This document shows positions 32,101 to 39,202 of a stretch of DNA of 43,098 bases, one piece after another (positions within the stretch are counted from its first letter, which is position 1; each line of letters starts with the position of its first letter). The translations under genes were made by a program, and so were the position numbers. The DNA is taken from contig DLKG01000048.1 in assembly GCA_002490315.1 (NCBI GenBank), forward strand, positions 1-43,098. The letters are read 5' to 3'. Under the pieces are notes generated by a model, which saw only the letters and a program-made list of their open reading frames with translations, was not told the DNA's origin and did not search any database. This stretch comes from Prevotella sp. UBA7594 (GTDB taxonomy: Bacteria; Bacteroidota; Bacteroidia; Bacteroidales; Bacteroidaceae).

Positions 32101-32165
32101 CTGGCGTTTACGTAGTGAAGATGCAGAACGGCAATATCCTCCGTTCGCAGAAGCTCGTGAAGTAA
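29151..32165 (+). CDS. Divergent GH85-like glycosidase with GEVED domain, T9SS cargo (third)
   Basis: Secreted protein of 1004 residues related to the two upstream GH85 enzymes. The signal peptide is about 1-27 (AVA-ADD). The catalytic-like region is about 30-456: DVYSMWNY (126-133), DAAHKNGC (153-160), N-W-E at 213-215 (FGFDGINYNWED), MSGGNRNP (366-373), LPFNTNFTLGNG and TQDVVPTYRW. The WYDGTND block of its paralogues is replaced by SGIYTAN (245-251), and the loop becomes YTGVWIVGMDRGW. Then come a jelly-roll domain (about 470-595), an Fn3-like domain (600-710), a GEVED-like domain (about 725-900, AWLDLNGDKTFDPDD) and a T9SS-type C-terminal domain (about 940-1004). There is no LamG module. 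Specificity probably differs from that of its paralogues. Confidence 0.75.
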   Translation: MKKKVLLSTLAMSAFLAAMPSVSAVAADDNAVYDFSGFSDTNLLNLFYNVWQDGRRFPTVAEFEAAGIQQADLAFIRSHVRNKGIIDRSNRLLKDTYEKRNLWMNIPMDVGKDGAVGQPNSRFASDVYSMWNYTNIFGSWNHGLFSAPSAWTDAAHKNGCDIYSGIEFFESWGTGDGKWTSFITAKNSDGTYKYVEPLINCLMYFGFDGINYNWEDSSWQKADVVNFHRAAWKRAAELGFDNYHSGIYTANSSIASATQCKYLLGDKEGRTHDLMLNYSGGDFSYQITQAAKQAINATGSTDGLYTGVWIVGMDRGWSRLNADEYSKQVGVCLWGEHSQSRMWSYNSGADVYEQQSNYQALLERMMSGGNRNPLSRPAVSDTGNNWEQDGTKKPLSTYAGLATWIPERSSIFGNLPFNTNFTLGNGDRYAYKGKKTAGSWYNMGTQDVVPTYRWLVVKPGTQTVSTDIQPEFSHADQYIGGTSLLLTGKATSAGTDVVLYQTDLNVSAANPYVKVAVKNGKEGSNPSNLYVIVEKADGTWAETPVGDITGANWQEKKIALAGVAQSDVIKHIGLRVKGNDDNYKLYVGKLEVNDDVKATPAAIKDLNVEVKNEYKTALTAKLYWKVDASAQKRANWDLVYNDEANIDHFEIFYKNGENGKVSEVGRTTSWATVIPDIQFESENDEPYVGVRSVSTDLKTYSPVEWVKVTRGNQASLPDVPATDYPISQLDPNADGVKTAQETRYVTDVTTTGATGNIDYHGGTAIADGTNYSHPEGQVLKVKQGETVNLTVKANDSSDGLKYCFVGAWLDLNGDKTFDPDDITEKPESGERLFKFGEARHSGGYPEIQNPGKTWSFTVPSDAKQGSSRLRIVFSDLWFEGAFLPSGYTSKGFTIDFDVEISGDNPGRGASVDIHDQGTAEEPEGINGGDVNAINSAKAGVSTVEAADGKFNFQNVEKAWIYSANGELVKFLVNPTSFDTQSLAAGVYVVKMQNGNILRSQKLVK

Positions 32166-32212
32166 TTGTATGAATAGTAGTTTCCGCTTTGGGTGGAATA
32201 CGAAATATAATT

Positions 32213-32250
32213 AAAAAGGCGCGGTCCTCTTATTGGGGCCGCGCCTTTTT
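32213..32250 (+). terminator. Terminator of the third GH85 gene
   Basis: AAAAAGGCGCGG (32213-32224) pairs with 32239-32250. A wobble and two more G-C pairs extend it towards the loop, and the right arm ends in five Ts. Strong and A/T-flanked, so it could act in both directions. Confidence 0.88.
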
Positions 32251-32316
32251 CAGGTTTATCCGGAATAGGTATAGAAAAATGAAATGTTCATTTGGAATTT
32301 GAAGTAATAGAATTAT

Positions 32317-32493
32317 ATGACCTAAAAATTAACGGGATTATACGGAAAAGAATTGACGGGAATTACACGAATTCAAATTATTGTCGCCGTGTAATTACCA
32401 TTAATTTTATTCCGTATAATTCCGTTAATATTATTCTCGTATAATTCCGTTACTAATGTTCTCGTGTAATTCCGTTAATTGTATTCCATTATC
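32317..32493. repeat. Compound repeat element, copy 1 (three 25-bp units)
   Basis: An element starting ATGACCTAA, then an inverted segment (TTAACGGGATTATACGG), then three tandem 25-bp units built on CGTATAATTCCGTTAATATT. The opening segment is nearly the reverse complement of the unit core, so the whole can fold into a long hairpin. It is repeated at 32531. Confidence 0.88.
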
Positions 32494-32530
32494 AGATAAT
32501 TGCAGCGGAGGCCGGAGACCTCCGCCACGG

Positions 32531-32733
32531 ATGACCTAAGAATTAACGGAATTATACGGAAAAGAATTGACGGGAATTACACGAATTCAAATTATTGTCG
32601 TCGTATAATTACCATTAATTTTATTCCGTATAATTCCGTTAATATTATTCTCGTGTAATTCCGTTAATATTATTCTCGTATAATTCCGTTAATATTATTC
32701 TCGTATAATTCCGTTAATTGTATTCCGTTATCC
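32531..32733. repeat. Compound repeat element, copy 2 (four 25-bp units)
   Basis: Nearly identical to copy 1 (32317-32493) but with four 25-bp units instead of three, which explains most of the length difference. The copies are separated by 37 bp holding a small GCGGAGG/CCTCCGC hairpin (32505-32525). Both lie between convergent genes; nothing else is visible in the gap 32166-32774. Confidence 0.88.
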
Positions 32734-32774
32734 ATCAACGATGGAATAACATTCCTTTACCTTCCGAAAAATAC

Positions 32775-34871
32775 TCAGGAGATGGCAGCCCAGTTGATAT
32801 TGGTGTCACGCAGTTCGCGCAGTCGTCGCCAGAGCAAGGCGTAGGCAGACGAGGAGCAAGTGGGGTCGGCATCGATAATTTTTTGCGCCTCTTGGCGGGC
32901 GAGAGCCACGAGCTGGCCGTCGCGGGCGATATCCGCAATCTTGAGGTCGAAGGCGATACCGCTCTGCTGTGTGCCCTCAAGGTCGCCAGGACCGCGCAGC
33001 TTTAGGTCTGCCTCCGCGATACGGAAGCCGTCGTTGGTCTGACACATGATGTCGATGCGCTTGCGCGTCTCAGCCGACAGCTTGTAGGTAGTGACGAGGA
33101 TGCAATAGCTCTGGTCGGCACCGCGTCCTACACGTCCGCGAAGCTGGTGGAGCTGTGAGAGGCCGAAGCGCTGCGAGTCGAGAATCACCATCACCGAGGC
33201 GTTAGGCACGTTCACCCCCACTTCAATCACAGTTGTGGCAACGAGGATCTGCGTCTCGCCACTCACGAATTTCTGCATCTCCGCGTCCTTCTCCTTCGAC
33301 TTCATCTTGCCGTGCACCTTGCTGATGCTGAATTCCGGGAAGATGTCGCACAAAGCCGCATATCCCTCTTCAAGGTTCTTAAGGTCGCTCTTCTCGCTCT
33401 CCGTGATGAGCGGGAAGACGATGTAGACCTGTCTGCCGAGATGAATCTGCTGGCGTATGCCGGCGTAGAGCGACGTCATCTGGTTGTCGTACTTGTGGAT
33501 GGTCTGCACGGGCTTGCGTCCGGGCGGCAGCTCGTCGATGACGCTCACGTCGAGGTCGCCGTAGATGGTCATGGCAAGTGTGCGTGGAATGGGCGTTGCC
33601 GTCATCACGAGGATGTGGGGCGGGTTCTCGCTCTTTGCCCAAAGCTTGGCACGCTGGGCGACGCCGAAGCGGTGTTGCTCGTCGATGACAGCCACGCCGA
33701 GCCGCTGGAAGCGCACCGTGTCCTCCACGACGGCGTGCGTGCCGACGAGGATTTTCACGTCGCCCGAGATGAGTCCGTCGAGCACAGCCTGCCGGCGCTT
33801 GCCCTTCACCATGCCCGTGAGCAGCTCCACACGTATGTTGAGACCTTCGAGGAACTCCTGGATGGTGGCGAGGTGCTGCTCGGCGAGAATTTCCGTTGGA
33901 GCCATGATGCACGCCTGATAGCCGTTGCCGAGGGCGATGAGCATCGTCATGAGCGCCACGAGCGTCTTGCCGCTGCCCACGTCGCCCTGCAGGAGACGGT
34001 TCATCTGGCGTCCGGAGCGCATGTCGTCGCGTATTTCGTGCATGACGCGCTTCTGCGCCCCCGTCAGTTCAAACTTGAGATTGTGCTGATAGAAGTCGTT
34101 GAAGTCCTGTCCCACTTGAGAGAATACATATCCGCGATACTTGCGGCGGTGGTCGCTGGCGTAGCGCAGAATGTTGAGTTGCACATAGAACAGCTCTTCA
34201 AATTTCAGTCGCTCGCGTGCTTTCTGCATCTCAAGAGCCGTTTTGGGGTAGTGTACGCTGCGCATCGCCGTGTCGCGCGAGACGAGATGGCGGTTGTCGA
34301 CGATGAATTGTGGCAGCGTCTCGGGCAGAGGCTCCTTGAGTCTTGAGAGCATCGTCTTGACGATTTTCTCTATGGCGCGCGACGTCATGCCCCGTTTCTT
34401 CATCTGCTCAGTGGTGATGTAATAAGGCTGCATTCCCATCTCCGAGAGCTGGAGGTCGGCGGCACGCTCAATCTCGGGGTGGGAGAATTGAAATCTGCCG
34501 CCGAAGACAGAGGGGCGTCCGAAGACTATATAGTCCTCGCCAACCTTGAAGGTCTTGTATACGTACTGTGCCCCGGAGAACCACACGAGGTCGACGACGC
34601 CGCGTCCGTCCGTGAAGTGGGCGACGACGCGCTTCTTGCGTGCCGACATCTCAAACTCCTCAAACGACAATATCCTTCCGCGTATCTGCACGAACGGCAT
34701 GTCTGGCGTCAGTTCGTGGATGGCATAGATGCGGCTCCTGTCCACATATTTATATGGATAGTACTCAAGCAGGTCGCCCCAGGTCTTGATGCCAAGTTCC
34801 TTGCTGAGCAGTTCCTTCTTGTTGGGGCCGACCCCCGGCAGGTACATTATGTCTTGTGAAAGGATATTCAT
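32775..34871 (-). CDS. recG: ATP-dependent DNA helicase RecG
   Basis: Branch-migration helicase that remodels stalled forks and Holliday junctions; 698 residues, normal length. The N-terminal wedge/OB region contains YLPGVGPNKKELL and PYKYVDRSRIY. Helicase motifs follow: Walker A GDVGSGKTLVALM, APTEILAEQH, motif II DEQHRFG (the RecG form of DEAD), motif III MTATPIPRTLAM, then TTVIEVGVNVPNASVMVI and motif VI QLRGRVGRG. The C-terminal GPGDLEGTQQSG is also typical. It lies 40 bp downstream of the DJ-1-type gene on the same strand. It converges on the third GH85 gene across the 25-bp repeat element. Confidence 0.97.
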   Translation of the reverse strand: MNILSQDIMYLPGVGPNKKELLSKELGIKTWGDLLEYYPYKYVDRSRIYAIHELTPDMPFVQIRGRILSFEEFEMSARKKRVVAHFTDGRGVVDLVWFSGAQYVYKTFKVGEDYIVFGRPSVFGGRFQFSHPEIERAADLQLSEMGMQPYYITTEQMKKRGMTSRAIEKIVKTMLSRLKEPLPETLPQFIVDNRHLVSRDTAMRSVHYPKTALEMQKARERLKFEELFYVQLNILRYASDHRRKYRGYVFSQVGQDFNDFYQHNLKFELTGAQKRVMHEIRDDMRSGRQMNRLLQGDVGSGKTLVALMTMLIALGNGYQACIMAPTEILAEQHLATIQEFLEGLNIRVELLTGMVKGKRRQAVLDGLISGDVKILVGTHAVVEDTVRFQRLGVAVIDEQHRFGVAQRAKLWAKSENPPHILVMTATPIPRTLAMTIYGDLDVSVIDELPPGRKPVQTIHKYDNQMTSLYAGIRQQIHLGRQVYIVFPLITESEKSDLKNLEEGYAALCDIFPEFSISKVHGKMKSKEKDAEMQKFVSGETQILVATTVIEVGVNVPNASVMVILDSQRFGLSQLHQLRGRVGRGADQSYCILVTTYKLSAETRKRIDIMCQTNDGFRIAEADLKLRGPGDLEGTQQSGIAFDLKIADIARDGQLVALARQEAQKIIDADPTCSSSAYALLWRRLRELRDTNINWAAIS

Positions 34872-34911
34872 TGTCGTTTGTTGAGAGAGGATAGGGGAGA
34901 GTGTTTACATC

Positions 34912-35460
34912 TTAGCAGTACATCATGCCCTTCTTCAGTTCCTCCACGATGCGCTCGCCCTTGAGATGGCGGAGCAGTGTGAAGCCGAAAGCGAGAGATG
35001 CGCCAGGCCCCTTGCCCGTGATGATGTTGCCGTCGACGGTGACGGGAGCGGCAGTGTAGTCGGCGCATTGCAATTCGCTCTCGAAGCCGGGGTAGCACGT
35101 GGCTTGCTTGCCGCGCAGAATACCGAGGTGGCCGAGCACCATAGGTGCGGCGCAGATAGCTCCCACGAGGCGTCCGCTTTCAGCCTGGCGTGTCAGAGCC
35201 TTGCAGACGCCCTCATGCTCGTCGAGGTTCTTTGCGCCCGGCATGCCGCCTGGGAGCACGAGAAGGTCGGCGTCGCTAAGATCGGCGTCGGTGAAGAGAA
35301 TGTCTGCCTTCACCTCCACGGAGTGGGCGGAGGTGACGGCAGTGGTGGGGTTGATGCTGACGGTCTTCACTTCCACGCCGCCTCGGCGCAAGATGTCTAC
35401 TGGAGCCAACGCCTCGATGTCCTCGAAGCCGTCGGCGAGAAATACGTATGCTTTTGCCAT
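34912..35460 (-). CDS. yajL: DJ-1/PfpI (YajL-type) family protein
   Basis: Member of the DJ-1/ThiJ/PfpI superfamily; relatives are redox-stress chaperones or protein and nucleotide repair enzymes, and the exact activity is debated. From the ATG at 35460 the product is 182 residues, the standard YajL/DJ-1 length. It opens MAKAYVFLADGFEDIEAL with the conserved Glu near residue 16, then LVLPGGMPGAKNL, and the nucleophile elbow VGAICAAPMVLG with Cys103. The frame stays open to an ATG at 35580, adding 40 residues (charged, A-rich codons near the inner ATG). I prefer 35460 because an A-rich leader precedes it and the family starts there. It sits between rnr and recG, probably in one unit. Confidence 0.88.
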   Translation of the reverse strand: MAKAYVFLADGFEDIEALAPVDILRRGGVEVKTVSINPTTAVTSAHSVEVKADILFTDADLSDADLLVLPGGMPGAKNLDEHEGVCKALTRQAESGRLVGAICAAPMVLGHLGILRGKQATCYPGFESELQCADYTAAPVTVDGNIITGKGPGASLAFGFTLLRHLKGERIVEELKKGMMYC

Positions 35461-35640
35461 TTCCTTAATTGTTACAATTGGTTTTTCTGCTGTTTTTATC
35501 TTCGGACGCAGCACGCCGAACGGGTCGGCAGTCTTCGCGTCGTCTTCGTCTTTTTTCTTCAGAGAATAAAATCGTGCCATAATGTTGTATGGAGGGGTGT
35601 GTTAATGATTTCGTCGGAGGAGAGTCTGCCGCTCCGTTGC

Positions 35641-37836
35641 TTAGTCGGCGAGGGTGAAGTCGAGTTGTTTCTTCTCGAGGTTGGCCTGCGCCACTTTAAT
35701 CTTTATCGGGTCGCCGAGCTGGTACTTGTGATGATGGCGTCTACCGACAAGGCAGTAGTTGCGCTCGTCAAAGTCGTAGTAGTCGTCGTCGAGGTCGCGC
35801 ATGGGCACCAGACCCTCGCAATGGTTCTCGTCAATCTCGCAGTAGATGCCATACGACTGGATGCCCGATATGTGAGCGTCATACGTGTTGCCCACACGCT
35901 CCGACATGAACTCCACAGCCTTGTACTTGATAGAGTCGCGCTCAGCGTTGGCTGCGATCTGCTCCATCTCCGACGAGTGCTCGCAAAGTTCCTCGTAGTG
36001 TTCCTTGTTGGCGGAGCGTCCGCCGTTCTGGTAGCGTGTGATGAGGCGGTGTACCATTGTGTCGGGGTAGCGTCGGATAGGCGATGTGAAGTGCGTGTAG
36101 TAGTCGAACGCCAATCCGAAATGTCCGATGTTGTGTATGGAGTACTTCGCCTTCATCATGGCACGCAGCGCAACGGTCTGTATGAGGTTTTGCTCGCGCT
36201 TGCCCTCACATGCAGACATCAGCGAGTTGAGAGATTTCGCCAGTGCGCCCTTCGTGCCGTCGGTCTTCATCTTGTAGCCAAACTTCACGACAAACTCCCT
36301 CAGCGTTTCCAGCTTCGTAGGGTCGGGATTGTCATGCACGCGGTAGGGGAGAGTCTTGGGCTTCTTGCCCTTGCCCGGTTTGCCCACCGATTCGGCGACA
36401 GTCTTGTTGGCAAGCAGCATGAACTCCTCGACGAGCTTGTTGGCGTCCTTCGAGCGCTTGAAGTAGCAGCGCACGGGTTTGCCGTCCTTGTCGACGTCGA
36501 AGTGGAGTTCCTCGCGGTCGAACTTCACGGAGCCATTCTTGAAGCGTGCGGCGCGCAGCTTCTTTGCAAGCCTGTCGAGCGTGATGAGTTGCTCGGCATT
36601 CTCCCCCTTGTAGCCGCCCTTGGGAGCAGGAGGTGCCGGTTCGCCCTTGCCGTCCACAACGCCGTTGTCCTCAAGCAGCTGCTGCACCTCTTCGTAGGCA
36701 TAGCGGCGGTTGGACTTTATGACGGTGTGCACGATGCGATAAGCCTTCACGTTGGCGTCGTCGTCGAGATTGAAGATGACGGAGAACGCCAATTTCTCCT
36801 CGTCGGGTCGCAGCGAACAGATGAAGTTGCAGAGCCGTTCCGGCAACATCGGTATGGTGCGGTCGACGAGATAGACGCTCGTGGCACGCTTCACAGCCTC
36901 CTTGTCAATCACGGAGCCTTCCTTGACGTAGTGGCTGACGTCAGCGATGTGTACGCCCACTTCCCACAGCCCGTCCTTCAGCTTCTTTACGGACAGTGCG
37001 TCGTCGAAGTCCTTGGCGTCCTTCGGGTCGATGGTGCACGTGAACGTGTCGCGGAAGTCCTCGCGCTCGGCATAGTCCTCCTTTGTAATCTCGCCCGATA
37101 TCTTCTCGGCAGCCTCCTCCACGTTCTTCGGATACTTGTAGGGCAAGCCATACTGCGCGAGGATGGTGTTCATCTCCACGTCGTTGTTGCCCGCCTTTCC
37201 GAGCACGTCAACCACCTCGCCAATCATGTTGCGGTGGTCCAGATCGGGCCATTCTATGATTTTCACTACGGCGTTGTCGCCGTCCTTGCCGCCTTTCAGT
37301 TTGCGGCGCGGGATAATTATGCTGTTGGCAAGCACGTTCGACGGGGATATGAGCGTGCAGATGTCGTGGTCGAAGGCGAGGCGTCCGACGAACGTGTCCT
37401 TGGCGCGTTGCAGAATCTCTATCACCTGCGCCTCCTTGATATGGTTCTTGCGGCGTGCCATGCAGGCGAAGCGCACGCGGTCGCCCGTCAGCGCCCACAT
37501 GGAGTTGCGCTCAGCCACGAAGATAGGCTTGTCGGAACCGTCCGGCATGATGGTGTTCTTGCCGTTGGTCTTGCGTTGGAAAACGCCCTCCTGCACCTGT
37601 CCTTTCATATTTAGCTGGTAGGAATTTTCCGACACCTTCGTGATGAAGTCGTCCCATGCCATCTCCTCCATGATGTCAATGGCGAGCATCTTCAGGGGAT
37701 GGGTGTCGAGATGCAGAGTGCGGAAAATCTCCTTGAACGACATTGTTCTGCCGGGATTGGAGGTGAAAAGTTCCTCAAGTTTTGGAGCAAGCTGTTTCTT
37801 GGTCAAGCGCTTGCCGCCTTTTTTTCCTTTTCCCAT
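35641..37836 (-). CDS. rnr: Ribonuclease R
   Basis: Processive 3'-5' exoribonuclease of the RNase II/RNB family that degrades structured RNA; 731 residues. The N-terminal HTH/cold-shock part starts MGKGKKGGKRLTKKQL. The RNB catalytic domain has the acidic motif TIDPKDAKDFDDALS (active-site aspartates), GVHIADVSHYV, RTIPMLPERLCN and YYTHFTSPIRRYPDTMVHRL. A C-terminal S1 RNA-binding domain (GNTYDAHISGIQSYGIYCEI...) completes it; the usual long basic tail is very short here. An in-frame TTG at 37872 is not a likely start, as ATG 37836 has the better context. A weak -7-like TTTATTTG lies at 37862-37869 on the minus strand. First gene of rnr-yajL-recG. Confidence 0.96.
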   Translation of the reverse strand: MGKGKKGGKRLTKKQLAPKLEELFTSNPGRTMSFKEIFRTLHLDTHPLKMLAIDIMEEMAWDDFITKVSENSYQLNMKGQVQEGVFQRKTNGKNTIMPDGSDKPIFVAERNSMWALTGDRVRFACMARRKNHIKEAQVIEILQRAKDTFVGRLAFDHDICTLISPSNVLANSIIIPRRKLKGGKDGDNAVVKIIEWPDLDHRNMIGEVVDVLGKAGNNDVEMNTILAQYGLPYKYPKNVEEAAEKISGEITKEDYAEREDFRDTFTCTIDPKDAKDFDDALSVKKLKDGLWEVGVHIADVSHYVKEGSVIDKEAVKRATSVYLVDRTIPMLPERLCNFICSLRPDEEKLAFSVIFNLDDDANVKAYRIVHTVIKSNRRYAYEEVQQLLEDNGVVDGKGEPAPPAPKGGYKGENAEQLITLDRLAKKLRAARFKNGSVKFDREELHFDVDKDGKPVRCYFKRSKDANKLVEEFMLLANKTVAESVGKPGKGKKPKTLPYRVHDNPDPTKLETLREFVVKFGYKMKTDGTKGALAKSLNSLMSACEGKREQNLIQTVALRAMMKAKYSIHNIGHFGLAFDYYTHFTSPIRRYPDTMVHRLITRYQNGGRSANKEHYEELCEHSSEMEQIAANAERDSIKYKAVEFMSERVGNTYDAHISGIQSYGIYCEIDENHCEGLVPMRDLDDDYYDFDERNYCLVGRRHHHKYQLGDPIKIKVAQANLEKKQLDFTLAD

Positions 37837-37955
37837 AGTAGTATTGGTTTTAATTCTTCTGCAAATAAACAAAAAAAGTTTGACATTACGACACTTTAGC
37901 GATTAAAAATTCATATCATACAGGACAAAAGGGGGCATATATCCCACATTTTCAC

Positions 37956-37963
37956 TACCTTTG
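37956..37963 (+). promoter_or_regulatory. -7 promoter element for the epimerase operon
   Basis: TACCTTTG matches TAnnTTTG; no TTTG box lies 19 bp upstream. It places the transcript start near 37970, which excludes the in-frame ATG at 37961 and supports ATG 37991. Confidence 0.5.
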
Positions 37964-37990
37964 CACTTTGATTGTACATCACGACCAACA

Positions 37991-38992
37991 ATGACAAACA
38001 AGATACTCATAACAGGTGCCAGTGGATTCATTGGCAGCTTCATCGTTGAGGAGGCCCTCAACAGAGGTATGGAGGTATGGGCGGCGGTGAGACCCACCAC
38101 CTCCCGACGCTACCTCTCCGACCCCCGCATCAACTTCATTCAGCTCGACTTCTCCTCGACGGACAAGCTCGTGGAGCAGCTGCGCAATCATGTCTTCGAC
38201 TACGTTGTACACGCCGCCGGCGTGACGAAATGCCTCGACAAGGCCGACTTCCGCCGCGTCAACACCGACGGTACGCGCCATCTTGTGGATGCCCTGCTTC
38301 AGCTCCAGATGCCGCTCAAGCGCTTCGTCTTCATAAGCTCGCTGAGCGTCTACGGCGCCATACACGAGCGCCAGCCCTATCAGGACATCACCGAGAACGA
38401 CTGCCCGCGTCCCAACACAGCCTACGGCAAGAGCAAGCTTGAAGCCGAACGCTATCTCGACTCCATCGGCAACGACTTCCCTTACATCATCCTACGCCCG
38501 ACGGGCGTCTACGGTCCGCGCGAAAAAGACTATTTCCTCATGGCGGAGAGCATCAAGAAGCACGTCGATTTCGCCGTGGGCTTCCGCCGTCAGGACATCA
38601 CGTTCGTGTATGTGGAAGATGTAGTGCAGGCAGTGTTCCTCGCTCTCGACCATGGCATGAGCGGCAGGAAGTATTTCCTTTCCGACGGGGAGGTGTACAG
38701 CTCCACGCAGTTCAGCGACCTGCTAAAGAAGGAGATGGGCGTGAAATGGATGCTACGCATCGTCGCCCCAGTGTGGGTGTTGCGCATCGTGGCTGCCATT
38801 GGTGAGCGCGTGAGCCACATCACGAAGAAGCCGACTGCCCTCAACAACGACAAGTACAACATCTTGCGCCAACGCAACTGGCGCTGCGACATTGAGCCTG
38901 CCATGGACGAGCTTGGCTATCATCCCCACTACAAACTGGCGGAAGGCGTGAGCCTTGCCGTGAAGTGGTATAAGGAGAATGGATGGCTGTAG
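37991..38992 (+). CDS. NAD-dependent epimerase/dehydratase (extended SDR)
   Basis: Rossmann-fold enzyme of 333 residues acting on a nucleotide sugar or a related secondary alcohol. ILITGASGFIGSFI (5-18) has the extended-SDR glycine motif. Further: VVHAAGVTKC (72-81), FISSLSVYG (114-122) supplying the catalytic Ser, and NTAYGKSKLEAERY (142-155) with Tyr145 and Lys149 of YxxxK. ILRPTGVYGPREKDYF follows. The C-terminal half (VGFRRQDITFVYVEDVVQAV...) resembles UDP-sugar epimerases and 3beta-HSD-like reductases; the substrate is not identifiable. The start at 37991 follows from the promoter and the Rossmann start. It heads a same-strand run with PAP2, GT2 and GT4 genes, suggesting glycolipid or surface-glycan synthesis. 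Confidence 0.88.
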   Translation: MTNKILITGASGFIGSFIVEEALNRGMEVWAAVRPTTSRRYLSDPRINFIQLDFSSTDKLVEQLRNHVFDYVVHAAGVTKCLDKADFRRVNTDGTRHLVDALLQLQMPLKRFVFISSLSVYGAIHERQPYQDITENDCPRPNTAYGKSKLEAERYLDSIGNDFPYIILRPTGVYGPREKDYFLMAESIKKHVDFAVGFRRQDITFVYVEDVVQAVFLALDHGMSGRKYFLSDGEVYSSTQFSDLLKKEMGVKWMLRIVAPVWVLRIVAAIGERVSHITKKPTALNNDKYNILRQRNWRCDIEPAMDELGYHPHYKLAEGVSLAVKWYKENGWL

Positions 38993-39202
38993 GAGTTAGG
39001 AATTAGGAATTAGGAATTTTGAATTTTGAATTTTGAGTTTTGAGTTTTGAATTTAGAATTAGGAATTTAGAATTAGGAATTTTGAGTTTTGAATTTTGAG
39101 TTTTGAATTTTGAGTTTTGAATTTTGAGTTTTGAATTTAGAATTTAGAATTAGGAATTTAGAATTAGGAATTTTGAGTTAGGAATTAGGAATTTTGAATT
39201 AA
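38993..39202 (+). repeat. Heptanucleotide tandem array, 30 units, filling the intergenic gap
   Basis: Thirty consecutive 7-mers of the form GARTTWN (GAATTTT, GAGTTTT, GAATTTA, GAATTAG, GAGTTAG, plus a last GAATTAA). The array begins at the first base after the epimerase stop and ends on the A of the PAP2 start codon, with no indel in 210 bases. A five-unit block at 39049-39083 recurs at 39140-39174. Confidence 0.97.

Noticed and set aside
33312..34346. A 344-codon plus-strand frame opposite recG
   Set aside because: Antisense shadow of recG with low-complexity HDEVL-type composition and no motifs.
34966..37614. An 882-codon open frame on the plus strand opposite yajL and rnr
   Set aside because: It is the antisense shadow of two well-supported genes; the translation is Val/Leu/His-rich with no domain pattern, as expected for the complement of GC-rich coding DNA.
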